A stretch of 44,174 nt of DNA, taken from an uncultured Clostridium sp. (lineage in GTDB: Bacteria > Bacillota > Clostridia > TANB77 > CAG-508). Positions 7,620 to 16,194 of this stretch are shown here, in pieces. The DNA is taken from positions 1-44,174 of the forward strand of contig CAKNIZ010000015.1 in the NCBI GenBank assembly GCA_930980855.1. The letters are read 5' to 3'. How positions within the stretch are numbered: the stretch's first letter is position 1; the number at the start of each line of letters is the position of its first letter. The translations under genes and the position numbers were made by a program. The notes beneath the pieces were generated by a model. The model saw only the letters and a list, made by a program, of their open reading frames with translations. It ran no database searches and was not told the origin of the DNA.

Positions 7620-8123
7620 TTAATTATCAAAATAACTACTAATTTCTTCTAAACCAAAAAAATCACTCTGTCTTAAAACCTCATATGCAACTACACATAC
7701 AGAATTAGACAAATTTAGAGAACGCAAATCCTTTCTCATAGGTATACGAATAGTCTTGTCTATATATTTAAGTAATAAATCTTCGGGTAACCCTTTTGTT
7801 TCTTTTCCAAATAGCAAAAATACTTCATTCATAGAAGAGTAAGAAGGCTCTGAATATATATGTTTTCCTTTTGTAGTAGAAAAAAACATATTATTGATTT
7901 CAGGAGGATATTTTTCTAAAAACTTTTCTAAAGAAGAATGTTCTTCTATATCTAATTTATCCCAATAATCTAATCCAGCTCTTTTTACTGCCTTTTCTGT
8001 AATACTAAAACCCAGGGGATATACCAAGTGCAGTTTAGCCCCAATAGCAGCACAAGTTCTGGCAATATTTCCTGTATTTTGTGGAATTTCTGGTTCTACT
8101 AAAACTATATTTACTTTCATCAT
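7620..8123 (-). CDS. trmL: tRNA (cytidine/uridine 34-2'-O)-methyltransferase
   Basis: A 167-residue SPOUT-class enzyme that 2'-O-methylates the wobble base of tRNA-Leu isoacceptors using S-adenosylmethionine. The N-terminal VNIVLVEPEIPQNTGNIARTCAAIGAKLHLVYPLGF is diagnostic, as is RRAGLDYW-like KRAGLDYWDKL. The knot that binds the cofactor is formed by LFGKETKGLPEDLL and IRIPMRKDLRSLNLSNSVCVVAYE. The length is normal. Two adjacent ATG codons can serve as start; AAAGG lies five bases before the first and eight before the second. Confidence 0.93.
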   Translation of the reverse strand: MMKVNIVLVEPEIPQNTGNIARTCAAIGAKLHLVYPLGFSITEKAVKRAGLDYWDKLDIEEHSSLEKFLEKYPPEINNMFFSTTKGKHIYSEPSYSSMNEVFLLFGKETKGLPEDLLLKYIDKTIRIPMRKDLRSLNLSNSVCVVAYEVLRQSDFFGLEEISSYFDN

Positions 8124-8181
8124 TATATCCTTTCTGCGAATAAATATACCTATATAGAATACAACAATATAAGAAAAAATA

Positions 8182-8426
8182 CAATAAAAATCAAAATTTT
8201 AAGCAAATCAACCTATTGTTATGATTCACGCATGTTATTAATTTTAAAAATTTATATTTGAAACTTCGCAGTTCCGCGTTAGCGTTCAAACGAGCTGGAA
8301 GTATTTCCAGCGAAGTGCGTTTGGAGCGAAGCGACCGCAAGGAACCAGAAGTTCAAATATAAATTAAAAAAATAATAATAGTGGTAAATTATATTACTTA
8401 TCTGTTTAAAATTTTGATTTTTATTG
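8182..8426. repeat. Nested palindromic intergenic element with GC-rich core
   Basis: A 21-base perfect inverted repeat forms the outer ends (8182-8202 and 8406-8426). Inside it, a second inverted repeat (about 8249-8263 and 8351-8365) flanks a GC-rich core of about 75 bases that contains a GAGCTGGAA/TTCCAGC hairpin and GCGAAGCG words. The core is shared with the element at 10972-11089. This fills most of the 327-base gap between trmL and the XRE gene; I see no gene in it. Confidence 0.75.
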
Positions 8427-8450
8427 AAATTTTTATTAAGCTGTGAATGT

Positions 8451-8717
8451 TTATTTCTTAGTAGAAACAGTATCTCTGACATCTTCTGCTTCAACATCCT
8501 GGAATAATTTATCTTTAAAGAAATCTTCTAAATTAATATTAGCACCTTCGCATAAATGTAATAATGTTGTTAATGTAATACTATTACTTTTGGCATTCAT
8601 AAAGCTACTTAATGTAGAGTAAGGAATACCAGAGTTTAATGCCAATTTGTGAAGTGTTATATTTCTTTCACTAGCAATATTTATAATTCGTTGTCTAACG
8701 GCTGTACAAAGTAACAT
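8451..8717 (-). CDS. Small XRE-type regulator, paralogue
   Basis: An 88-residue Cro/XRE protein. I take the ATG of MLLCTAVRQR as start because GAAAGGAG lies seven bases before it and overlaps the alternative upstream codons. The DNA-binding domain is RQRIINIASERNITLHKLALNSGIPYSTLSSFMNAKS. The tail TTLLHLCEGANINLEDFFKDKLFQDVE matches the paralogue at 6569 closely, with an extra acidic end (EDVRDTVSTKK). The divergent region toward 8907 contains GATGACGCTAAAACGCT, a candidate operator. It may control itself or the TPR gene. Confidence 0.82.
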   Translation of the reverse strand: MLLCTAVRQRIINIASERNITLHKLALNSGIPYSTLSSFMNAKSNSITLTTLLHLCEGANINLEDFFKDKLFQDVEAEDVRDTVSTKK

Positions 8718-8849
8718 ATCCATACTCCTTTCTATATTAAAAAAGTATAGCAAAGGATACGGAATAACGATGACGCTAAAACGCTAAAAATAGCAATTTC
8801 TACAACTTTTTATATCATTTCTTAAATGTATAGCAAAAATAAATGGGTA

Positions 8850-8878
8850 TTGTTATGAAATAAATTTTGTGATATACT
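8850..8878 (+). promoter_or_regulatory. Sigma-A type promoter of the TPR gene
   Basis: TTGTTA and TATACT are separated by 17 bases, with a TGTGA extension before the -10 box. It lies about 30 bases before the start of the TPR gene. Confidence 0.6.
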
Positions 8879-8906
8879 GTAAAAAACAAAAATAGGAAGG
8901 AAAAAT

Positions 8907-10085
8907 ATGATTCATATTATTATTTTCAGCATAATTGCGCTATCAATATTTATAATAACTTTTTTAAAATTAATAAAAGAAAATAACTCAAACTATATTT
9001 TTGCACTCATACCAGAATTTATAGGACTTATAATCGATTTTATTTGCATATTTTCTTCGATTAATCCAAATGGAATTACTATGATAATAATGTATACTTT
9101 GAGCATAATAATTCCGATAATAGGTTTTATATTAGAAAAAAGTAATGTAAATCTATTTGAGATAATAAATTTGGCTAAAGTTAACTTTTACGAAAATAAA
9201 AATCAGAATGATTTAGCAAAAGAGGTTTTACTCAAAAGCATACAAAAACATCCAAATAGTTATATAAGCCATAAAAAAATGGCAGAATGGTATGAAAAAA
9301 ATAACGAAAAAGAAAAAGCTGAATATGAATATATTAAAATTATAGAATTAAAACCTAAAAATTTGGAAAACTATTTAAGACTAGCTAATATTTATAAAGA
9401 AAACGAAAAATATGAATTGTCAGTAAAAACATTGCAAGATATACTAAGAAAAAAACCAGAATATTTAGATGCAAGTCTTTTGTTAGGAGAAGTTCTATAT
9501 GACAACGAAATGTTTAAGGAAGCAGTAGGAATTTATCAAGAAGCTATAAAATATCATCCAGGAGAATATAAATTATATTATTGTATGGGAATGACATACA
9601 CAAGATTAAACGATTTCCAAAATGCAAAAGATTATTACAAAAAGGCTGCGACAATTAATTCACTTTTAGATGTAGCTAAACTAAATTTAGGACAAATTAG
9701 TTTAATATTTAAAGATTATGATGAAGCTGAAAAATACTTTATGCAATGCATTGAAACAGAAGATGAAAAAATACAAGCTGAAGCTTATTATTATCTTGCA
9801 AAAATAAAATTGATAAATAAACAAAATGATTTAGCAATGCAATATGCAAATATTTCATTAGAATTAAATCCTAAAATGATAAGAATAATGGAAAAAGATG
9901 TATATTTCGGAGTGATAATAGGTAAATTAAAATTGCACGAAGATAAAAAAGTAAAAACTAATATAAATGAAAAAGAAGCAAATCTTATATCTTACTTAGA
10001 AAATACCTATGATGTAGTAGAAAGACTAACCGAGAATGATAAAAAACAGGTAGAATTAAATATTAATAAAGAAAGAGAAATATAA
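8907..10085 (+). CDS. Membrane-anchored TPR-repeat protein
   Basis: A 392-residue protein. The first 75 residues contain three hydrophobic helices (from IIIFSIIALSIFIITFLKL to IIIPIIGFIL). From about residue 85 to 330 there are successive 34-residue tetratricopeptide repeats, for example KMAEWYEKNNEKEKAEYEYIKIIELKP and LGEVLYDNEMFKEAVGIYQEAIKYHP. TPR arrays bind partner proteins, so this is probably a cytoplasmic scaffold held at the membrane. It precedes dpaA by 45 bases and may be cotranscribed with it. A role in sporulation or in pilus assembly would be guesswork. Confidence 0.82.
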   Translation: MIHIIIFSIIALSIFIITFLKLIKENNSNYIFALIPEFIGLIIDFICIFSSINPNGITMIIMYTLSIIIPIIGFILEKSNVNLFEIINLAKVNFYENKNQNDLAKEVLLKSIQKHPNSYISHKKMAEWYEKNNEKEKAEYEYIKIIELKPKNLENYLRLANIYKENEKYELSVKTLQDILRKKPEYLDASLLLGEVLYDNEMFKEAVGIYQEAIKYHPGEYKLYYCMGMTYTRLNDFQNAKDYYKKAATINSLLDVAKLNLGQISLIFKDYDEAEKYFMQCIETEDEKIQAEAYYYLAKIKLINKQNDLAMQYANISLELNPKMIRIMEKDVYFGVIIGKLKLHEDKKVKTNINEKEANLISYLENTYDVVERLTENDKKQVELNINKEREI

Positions 10086-10130
10086 CAATAAAAATTGTAG
10101 TTCATAATATAATCTATAAGGAGGAAAATT

Positions 10131-10928
10131 ATGAATTACAATTTTTTAATTATAGGTGGAGATAAGAGAATGGGTATGTTAGCACAAAAGCTTAAAGATG
10201 ATGGAAACAAAGTGAAAACATTTGCTAATAAAGTAGAGGATATAAATGAACTAGATAGTATAGAAGATATTTACAAAAGTAATTATGATGTAGTAATTAG
10301 TTCACTTCCACTTACTAAAGATAATATAAATGTATATACACCATTAAGCAATAAAAAAATAAGCTTACAAGAACTTAAAAAAATATCAAAGGATAAAATA
10401 TTAATAACTGGAAATGATATACTTAGTGATGAAGCGACTACAATATTAAACACGATACCAACAGCAGAAGGTGCAATTCAAGTAGCAATGGAAGAAACAA
10501 ATTTTGCACTTCATAATTCAAAAGCGCTAGTTTTAGGATTTGGAAGAGTAGGAAAAATTTTATGTAGTAAATTAAAAGGGATAGGGATGGATGTATATTG
10601 CGAAGCTAGAAAAACAACAGATTTAGCCTGGATAAAAGCATATGGATATAAAGAGATTCCAATTGAAAAACTAAAAGAAAATATATGTAAAATGGATATC
10701 GTATTTAATACAATTCCTTACAAGATTTTAGACAAAAGTACTCTTATATTAATGAGTAAAGAAACATTAATAATAGATTTAGCATCTGCTCCGGGAGGTG
10801 TAGATTATGAAATTGCAGAAAAGCTTGGAATAAAAGCAATTTTGGCTTCAGCGCTTCCAGGAAAAGTAGCACCAGATACAGCTTCAGATTATATAAAAGA
10901 ATATGTTTATAGAAAAATTCTATTTTAA
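10131..10928 (+). CDS. dpaA: Dipicolinate synthase subunit A
   Basis: A 265-residue Rossmann-fold protein of the DpaA/SpoVFA family. With DpaB it converts the lysine-pathway intermediate dihydroxytetrahydrodipicolinate to dipicolinic acid, the calcium chelator of the spore core, in the mother cell. The N-terminal IIGGDKRMGMLAQKL resembles the family opening. The central nucleotide-binding loop is ALVLGFGRVGKILCSKLKGIG. The C-terminal IDLASAPGGVDYEIAEKLGIKAILASALPGKVAPDTA is strongly conserved in the family. The start ATG follows AAGGAGG. dpaB is not beside it, which is a departure from the usual dpaA-dpaB pair. Confidence 0.93.
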   Translation: MNYNFLIIGGDKRMGMLAQKLKDDGNKVKTFANKVEDINELDSIEDIYKSNYDVVISSLPLTKDNINVYTPLSNKKISLQELKKISKDKILITGNDILSDEATTILNTIPTAEGAIQVAMEETNFALHNSKALVLGFGRVGKILCSKLKGIGMDVYCEARKTTDLAWIKAYGYKEIPIEKLKENICKMDIVFNTIPYKILDKSTLILMSKETLIIDLASAPGGVDYEIAEKLGIKAILASALPGKVAPDTASDYIKEYVYRKILF

Positions 10929-10971
10929 CATATAATATGGTACATAAATATATTCAATCGTATATTATAAA

Positions 10972-11089
10972 AATTGTATATTTAGAATTTCGTAGTTCCG
11001 CGTAAGCGTTCAAACGAGCTGGAAGGATTCCAGCGAAGTGCGTTTGGAGCTTCGCTCCCGCAAGGAACTAGAAATCTAAATATACAATT
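10972..11089. repeat. Palindromic intergenic element with GC-rich core
   Basis: Arms AATTGTATATTTAGA and TCTAAATATACAATT are exact inverted repeats. The core from about 10992 to 11066 closely matches that of the 8.2-kb element, including GAGCTGGAA/TTCCAGC and a GTTCC/GGAAC pair. Where the two cores differ (GGAGCGAAGCG against GGAGCTTCGCT), the change keeps or strengthens pairing. The element lies after dpaA and could also act as a terminator. Confidence 0.75.
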
Positions 11090-11130
11090 AAATTAATAAT
11101 AATCGGCAAATGTATAAGGCATTTAATTAT

Positions 11131-11166
11131 ACAAATATTACAAATGTTACAAATGTTACAAATATT
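11131..11166 (+). repeat. Four tandem 9-bp repeats upstream of the pilus operon
   Basis: ACAAATATT, ACAAATGTT, ACAAATGTT and ACAAATATT follow one another without gaps. They lie about 30 bases before the -35 element of the pilus promoter, a typical position for an activator or repressor array. This is an inference from position; no known operator matches. Confidence 0.65.
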
Positions 11167-11195
11167 ACATTTTTTTGACATTAATAGACAAAATA

Positions 11196-11223
11196 TTGAC
11201 TTTTAAATAAAAAAATATAAAAT
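11196..11223 (+). promoter_or_regulatory. Promoter of the type IV pilus operon
   Basis: TTGACT and TAAAAT are separated by 16 bases. A second TTGACA lies 20 bases upstream and may give an alternative start. The remaining 87 bases to the first start codon would be leader. Confidence 0.55.
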
Positions 11224-11310
11224 GTATATGATAGATAAAAAATTGGAAAAATAAAACTGAATATTTGTTTATTATATGTAAACTATAATAATATGAAAGG
11301 GAGTAAAAAG

Positions 11311-12954
11311 ATGCAGGAAAGTTTAGGTATTAGCATAAACAACCAAGTGATAAAGTATGCAAAATTAACAAAAAACAATAATCAAATAGAAGTTGCATCT
11401 TTTGGCATGAAGTTTTATGATGACTTGGAAAGAAATATTAATCAAATAATCAATGAAACAAATAGTGCTAACATTCCAATTTGTATAAATACAAAAGATG
11501 AAAAAAATAGTTATTTTAGCGTTTTTGGATTACTAAATAAGAATGATACAAAAAAAACAATATCTACAGAATTCGAAACACTATGTTCGGACAATCATTT
11601 AAACGCAAATGCATATGAAGGAAGATATATAATTGTAAGTGATTTGGTAAACAAAGATAGAAACAGAGTTATATATTTCTATGAAAGCAAAAACGATTTA
11701 GAAGAAATATTGTCTACAATAAAGACAGGAAAAGTAAAATCAGTAACGCCACTGGCAACATCAATTGCGAATATAGCAGATATTAAAAAAGGCGAAAATG
11801 TAATGATTGTGAATATCGAAGAAAAAACAACTGTTACAACAATATTGAATCAAAGAGTTTATAGTGTGGATTCCATTCCAAATGGTATGCAAGAAATAAT
11901 AGAAAAAATAAATGAAAAAGAAAATTCTTACTCAAAAGCATATGAAATTTGCAAAAATACTACTATATATACAATGGAAACTAATGAAAATGATGATCCA
12001 AATAACAGGTATTTGTCATATATAGTGCCAACATTATTTAATATAGTTCAAGAAGTTAAGAAAATAAAAGAAGAATATAATAAAATTGATAAGATATATT
12101 TAACTGGATTAGGAACTGCAATTAACAATATAGAGCTATATTTTCAGGAATATTTTCAAGAATCTAAATGTGAAATACTAAAACCATTTTTTGCAATAAA
12201 TAATAATAAAATAAATATAAAAGATTATATAGAAGTAAATAGTGCTATAGCTTTAGCTATGGAAGGACTAGATTACGGATTAAAGAGTTTAAATTTTAAG
12301 ACAAGCTCTTGGAAAGATGATTTAAATACGTTATTACACTCAGATATAAAAACATTAGGAAAAAATAAAAAAACTGGCAATAGAAGTAATTCATTCAGCT
12401 TTGATATGAACATGAAGGGAACACTAAAACCAAGTGAAATGTGGCTAGTTAGAGGATGTGCTACAGTACTAATGGTTGTTATTATATATTCTGTATGTTC
12501 AATATTCCTTGGAAATCAGATAAGTAAAAAAACTCAAGATGCGCAAGAAGTTACAGCAGACACAAATAAACAAGTAGCAGCAGTTACATCTGATGATAAT
12601 AAGGTTTTAGAAAAGAAAAAAGATTATGACAGTTTTATGGCAGAATTAGATGATGCTAGCTCTCAAATTGAATCAAAAAGAAGTAGAAAAAATGAAATAC
12701 CAACATTGTTAAATCAAATTGTATATATAATTCCAAAAAGTGTACAATTAACAAAAATAAACAACACAGAAGTAACAGTAGATGAACGTACAAGACAACA
12801 CATTACTATTACAGCACAATCTACAAAATACGAACAATTAGCATATTTTAAAGCTAGAATAAGCAACAATGGATATCTAGAAAATGTAACATCTACAGAA
12901 GGAACAAAAGAAGGAGATTATGTAGTAGTAACTATAGAAGGAGACTTACCATAA
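11311..12954 (+). CDS. pilM: Fused PilM-PilN type IV pilus assembly protein
   Basis: A 547-residue protein. The first 340 residues form an actin-like PilM domain that begins LGISINNQVIKYAKL and includes the KIDKIYLTGLGTAINNIELYFQE segment near residue 250. A membrane helix (VLMVVIIYSVCSIFLG, about 385-402) follows, then a PilN-like coiled coil and periplasm-side domain with VYIIPKSVQLTKINNTEV. PilM and PilN form the inner-membrane alignment complex linking the motor ATPase to the pilus. In most bacteria they are separate genes, so this is a natural fusion. The start is the ATG of MQESLG, since AAAGGGAG lies seven bases upstream; a start six codons earlier would overlap the ribosome site. First gene of the pilus operon. 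Confidence 0.82.
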   Translation: MQESLGISINNQVIKYAKLTKNNNQIEVASFGMKFYDDLERNINQIINETNSANIPICINTKDEKNSYFSVFGLLNKNDTKKTISTEFETLCSDNHLNANAYEGRYIIVSDLVNKDRNRVIYFYESKNDLEEILSTIKTGKVKSVTPLATSIANIADIKKGENVMIVNIEEKTTVTTILNQRVYSVDSIPNGMQEIIEKINEKENSYSKAYEICKNTTIYTMETNENDDPNNRYLSYIVPTLFNIVQEVKKIKEEYNKIDKIYLTGLGTAINNIELYFQEYFQESKCEILKPFFAINNNKINIKDYIEVNSAIALAMEGLDYGLKSLNFKTSSWKDDLNTLLHSDIKTLGKNKKTGNRSNSFSFDMNMKGTLKPSEMWLVRGCATVLMVVIIYSVCSIFLGNQISKKTQDAQEVTADTNKQVAAVTSDDNKVLEKKKDYDSFMAELDDASSQIESKRSRKNEIPTLLNQIVYIIPKSVQLTKINNTEVTVDERTRQHITITAQSTKYEQLAYFKARISNNGYLENVTSTEGTKEGDYVVVTIEGDLP

Positions 12955-12971
12955 TAAAGAAGGAGAAGGCA

Positions 12972-13640
12972 ATGAGAAAATTATTAATATCAATATTATT
13001 AATATTACTAATAATAATGGCTGCGTTATGCATAAAAAATGGTATAAATATTGGACCATTGCACGTATTAGGTGTAAGTCAAATACAAGCAGCAAATGAT
13101 AACTTAACAGGAAAGATTAATGAAGCAAAAACTGCAAATCAAAATTATGAAAATATGCTTTCAAAATTGAAGGAAGATATTTCGGCATTAACGCAATCTA
13201 AAGAAGAGTGTTTAAGCAGAATAAACTCTAGCACGGAAAGTCAATTACAAGATGCTACACAAACAAAGAATTATACGATTGAATATTTGTGGAGCAAGGT
13301 AGGAAACCATGCTACAAAAGAGGGCGTAGTAATAAAAATGGATGTTACTTCAGGCTCTATTGCAAATTCAGAATATAGAAATTTGGAGTTTACTGTAACC
13401 GGAAATTATCTTGCCATCACAAACTTTATTACAGAATTAGAAAATGATTCAACATTAGAATTTACTATAGATAACTTTTCAATGACGCAAAATCAATGTA
13501 CTTTTACTGTGAAAGATGTTAAAATACAACAAGAACAAACAACAGTAACAACAAATGCAGGAAATAGTTCAACAACTAATACTGCAAATAATGCAAGAAA
13601 CTCAACAAATGAAGTACAAAATACAAATACTGTAGAATAG
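12972..13640 (+). CDS. pilO: PilO-like type IV pilus alignment protein
   Basis: A 222-residue protein with one N-terminal membrane helix (LLISILLILLIIMAALCI). It is followed by a coiled coil (about 45-80, DNLTGKINEAKTANQNYENMLSKLKEDI) and a small ferredoxin-like domain ending with KDVKIQQ. The segment EYRNLEFTVTGNYLAITNFITELENDSTLEFTIDNFSM is typical of PilO, which pairs with PilN. The last 40 residues are rich in Asn and Thr and are probably disordered. It starts 17 bases after pilMN, with GAAGGAGAAGG as ribosome site. Confidence 0.78.
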   Translation: MRKLLISILLILLIIMAALCIKNGINIGPLHVLGVSQIQAANDNLTGKINEAKTANQNYENMLSKLKEDISALTQSKEECLSRINSSTESQLQDATQTKNYTIEYLWSKVGNHATKEGVVIKMDVTSGSIANSEYRNLEFTVTGNYLAITNFITELENDSTLEFTIDNFSMTQNQCTFTVKDVKIQQEQTTVTTNAGNSSTTNTANNARNSTNEVQNTNTVE

Positions 13641-13648
13641 GAGAAATT

Positions 13649-14050
13649 ATGGTAAAGACTATTTTTAAAGAGGTTTTTATAATATTGTTAGTTTGTATAG
13701 CGATTATTTTAATTATGGCTGTAATATTTTACAATTATATTCCAACTAATAAGATTATTCCAGCTAAAGTAACAGCATACAAAACGCCAGAAAATATAGA
13801 AGCAGAAATAACAGAAGATACTATAGGAAGTTATACAACGCAGGAAACAGAATACACAATAGATAATACAGACTTAACACAATACCAAGTTACTCAAAGC
13901 TATAATCCAGGAAAGCCAGATCCTTTTTCTGAATATAGTGAAGCAAATGTAACTGGAAATACAGCAGAACCAAATGGAAGTAATTCGGTAGATAGGAATA
14001 CTACTGACAATTATTACACATCTGAAAATATAAATAAGGGAACAAAATAA
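13649..14050 (+). CDS. Small membrane-anchored pilus protein, PilP-like
   Basis: A 133-residue protein with one N-terminal membrane helix (EVFIILLVCIAIILIMAVIFY) and an extracytoplasmic tail rich in Thr, Asn and Glu. The short motif YNPGKPDPFSEY near residue 95 recalls the GRRDPF motif of PilP lipoproteins, which bind PilN/PilO heterodimers. Position directly after PilO, eight bases downstream, fits that role. No lipobox or secretin-binding domain is visible, as expected for a monoderm that has no outer membrane. The similarity rests on one short motif, so the PilP name is tentative. Confidence 0.5.
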   Translation: MVKTIFKEVFIILLVCIAIILIMAVIFYNYIPTNKIIPAKVTAYKTPENIEAEITEDTIGSYTTQETEYTIDNTDLTQYQVTQSYNPGKPDPFSEYSEANVTGNTAEPNGSNSVDRNTTDNYYTSENINKGTK

Positions 14051-14129
14051 CCTATTTATATAACATTATTTTAGGTAATATTTATATTTTATAAATATAT
14101 ACAAATTTTTACTAAGGAGGGAATTTTTT

Positions 14130-14363
14130 ATGTTTAAGAAAGAAAGTGGTATTACATTAGTTGCATTAGTTGTAACAATTATTGTTCTATTAATACTAGC
14201 TGGTGTAGCAATCAGCTTAACAATAGGTCAAAATGGAATATTCACAAGTGCTCAAAATGCTACTCAAAAATGGGATGAAGCAGAAAAGAATGAAGCTGGA
14301 GAAATGAATACTTTCACAAACACTTATGACAATTTATTACAAAATTTAGGATTAGCTGACTAA
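14130..14363 (+). CDS. Short type IV pilin / pseudopilin
   Basis: A 77-residue prepilin. The leader is MFKKESG, cut by PilD after the Gly, followed by ITLVALVVTIIVLLILAGVAI, the membrane and assembly helix. The usual Glu at mature position 5 is Ala, as in many Clostridial proteins of this type. Only about 45 residues follow the helix (QNGIFTSAQNATQKWDEAEKNEAGEMN), so there is almost no globular head. It has a strong ribosome site (CTAAGGAGGG) and its own terminator after it, consistent with a highly expressed major subunit. Its helix and the QNATQKWDEAE segment closely match the N-terminus of the DGR target protein at 25.9 kb. Confidence 0.88.
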   Translation: MFKKESGITLVALVVTIIVLLILAGVAISLTIGQNGIFTSAQNATQKWDEAEKNEAGEMNTFTNTYDNLLQNLGLAD

Positions 14364-14420
14364 TCCTGAGTATGATTAAAAAATACTTCTATTATTTAAA
14401 ATAATAGTACTAAATATGGA

Positions 14421-14457
14421 GGTTACCTAAATTATTCGTATTTAGGTAACCTTTATT
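14421..14457 (+). terminator. Terminator behind the pilin gene
   Basis: GGTTACCTAAAT and ATTTAGGTAACC pair around a seven-base loop, followed by TTTATT. A second AT-rich dyad (CTATTATTTAAAATAATAG, near 14392-14410) precedes it. It would let the pilin message be more abundant than the rest of the operon. Confidence 0.75.
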
Positions 14458-14474
14458 AAATAAAGGATGAAAAA

Positions 14475-15281
14475 ATGAATATTATATTGTATGTAATAAT
14501 CTTTGCAATGGGATGTGTTTTTGGGAGTTTTTTGACATTAGCTACTTATAGAATACCACTTAATCAAAATATAACTCATGAACGTTCTTATTGTCCAAAG
14601 TGTAACCATAAATTAGCTTTCTTAGATATGATTCCAATTTTTAGTTATATTTTTCTTAAAGGAAAGTGTAGATACTGTGGTAATAAAATTGGTCCAAGAT
14701 ATTTTATCATTGAACTATTTTCTGGTATCGCATTTTTATTATTGGCTTGGATGATTAGGATAGATGTATATAACATGACAGTCCAAAAAATAATTGAATT
14801 TGCTTTTGGAGCATTATATATAGTGTTCTTGTTTTTAATAGCTGGAATAGATAAAGAACACAATAAAATTGATAAAAGAGTTTTAATATATGGATTAGTT
14901 ATTTCAATTATGTATATGTTGTATCAATATATTACTATAGAAGCATTTAATCCAAATAGATTCATTATATATTTAGTTATAATAGCAATTATATTAATTT
15001 TAAATACATATAGGTTGAAGAAAACAGGAAAAGATGAATATGAACTAAATGTATTAATTTTATGTATAATTATGGCTTTCTTTACTTATGAAGTTGCAAC
15101 CATTATTTCAATTATAATAACAATGCTAATTGTAGGAATAAAAATTATAATAAATAAAATATTAAACAAAAGGGAAAAATATAATATAAATATAACAAAA
15201 CAACCAATAGCTTTATACTTATGTATAGCAAATTCTTTAACAGTGTTATTTATCAATATTCTTAGTTTAGTAGGTGATTAA
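14475..15281 (+). CDS. pilD: Prepilin peptidase / N-methyltransferase
   Basis: A 268-residue integral membrane protein of the PilD/GspO family. It cuts the prepilin leader after Gly and methylates the new N-terminus. The N-terminal domain has GCVFGSFLTLATYRIP and the tetracysteine zinc site CPKC...CRYC (residues 40-75). Aspartates of the protease fold lie in LIAGIDKEHNKIDKR (about 125) and in KTGKDEYELN (about 180), the latter a degenerate form of the GxGD motif. About eight hydrophobic helices are visible. The second motif is weak, so activity is likely but not certain from motifs alone. Ribosome site AAAGGATG. Confidence 0.88.
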   Translation: MNIILYVIIFAMGCVFGSFLTLATYRIPLNQNITHERSYCPKCNHKLAFLDMIPIFSYIFLKGKCRYCGNKIGPRYFIIELFSGIAFLLLAWMIRIDVYNMTVQKIIEFAFGALYIVFLFLIAGIDKEHNKIDKRVLIYGLVISIMYMLYQYITIEAFNPNRFIIYLVIIAIILILNTYRLKKTGKDEYELNVLILCIIMAFFTYEVATIISIIITMLIVGIKIIINKILNKREKYNINITKQPIALYLCIANSLTVLFINILSLVGD

Positions 15282-15704
15282 ATGAATGAAGAAAAAATAA
15301 AAATAAAAAAAGAAAATGGTGCAACTGGTTTAGATGTAGCAACAGGAGCTTTGATTTTTATATTATTTACTACAGTAATATTAACTTTATATGTTCAAAT
15401 TTATAAACAATCAGCCATCATAAAAATACATGAAAACGCAATGGGATATATAATTCAAATATGTGAAGATATTGATATGAGGGAATATGGAGAAATAGAA
15501 AATTTGCAAGAATATACAAATTTAATAATTGCAAAAACAGGACTACCACTAGACAAATATACCCTTACATTAACTCAAGAAAAATATATAGATTCTCATC
15601 CAGAAGCTCAAGATATTGTAAAAAGAATAAATGTAAACATAAGATATAATTTTGATGGACAAGACAGAGAAATAGAAGTAAATAAAATAAAAGTAAAAGA
15701 GTAG
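15282..15704 (+). CDS. Pseudopilin-like pilus protein
   Basis: A 140-residue protein that starts right after the pilD stop (TAAATG). A short basic leader (KIKIKKENG) precedes ATGLDVATGALIFILFTTVILTLYV, a hydrophobic helix typical of a minor pilin, with an Asp near position 5 of the mature form. The rest is a small extracellular domain with NVNIRYNFDGQDREIEVNKIKVKE. Minor pilins prime pilus assembly. The leader lacks the common FTL start, so processing by PilD is plausible but not certain. Confidence 0.65.
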   Translation: MNEEKIKIKKENGATGLDVATGALIFILFTTVILTLYVQIYKQSAIIKIHENAMGYIIQICEDIDMREYGEIENLQEYTNLIIAKTGLPLDKYTLTLTQEKYIDSHPEAQDIVKRINVNIRYNFDGQDREIEVNKIKVKE

Positions 15705-15712
15705 GTGAAAAA

Positions 15713-16177
15713 ATGAAGTCTGAAAAAGGTATAACACTCGCAATTTTAGTTATATATGTAATATTTTTTAGCATTATCATAGGATTACTAGCGGCACTAA
15801 GCACTTATATTTATTCAAATTTAGAATATATAAATGACGATAGTGTGGATGTGAGTGAATTCAATAAATTTAATATGTATTTTATTGAAGATGTAAAAAC
15901 AAATAAGCAAGCAGAAATAAAACAATTAATGAGCAATGATGGAAAAAATGTTTTACAAATTGCTTTCGAAGATGGAGATACCTATAGATATATAAAAGAA
16001 GAAAAAACAATTTATAAAAATATGCAGAAGATAGCTAAAAATATACAAGATTTAGATGCAATGCAAATAGAAGATGCAACAAGTAATAAAAAGTATATAG
16101 AAATAAGAATAAAAATTGGGGCAAAAGATGAAACAAATTACGAGCAAAAAATTAATTATGTATTAAAATATTGGTAA
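15713..16177 (+). CDS. Pseudopilin (minor pilin)
   Basis: A 154-residue protein with the leader MKSEKG followed by ITLAILVIYVIFFSIIIGLLAAL, a PilD-type cleavage site and assembly helix. The head holds FNKFNMYFIEDVKTNKQAEIKQL and DGDTYRYIKEEKTIYKN, a pattern seen in GspJ/PilW-type minor pilins. It begins eight bases after the previous gene and 17 bases before pilB, clearly inside the pilus operon. Confidence 0.75.
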   Translation: MKSEKGITLAILVIYVIFFSIIIGLLAALSTYIYSNLEYINDDSVDVSEFNKFNMYFIEDVKTNKQAEIKQLMSNDGKNVLQIAFEDGDTYRYIKEEKTIYKNMQKIAKNIQDLDAMQIEDATSNKKYIEIRIKIGAKDETNYEQKINYVLKYW

Positions 16178-16194
16178 TTTGAAAGGAGATTTAT

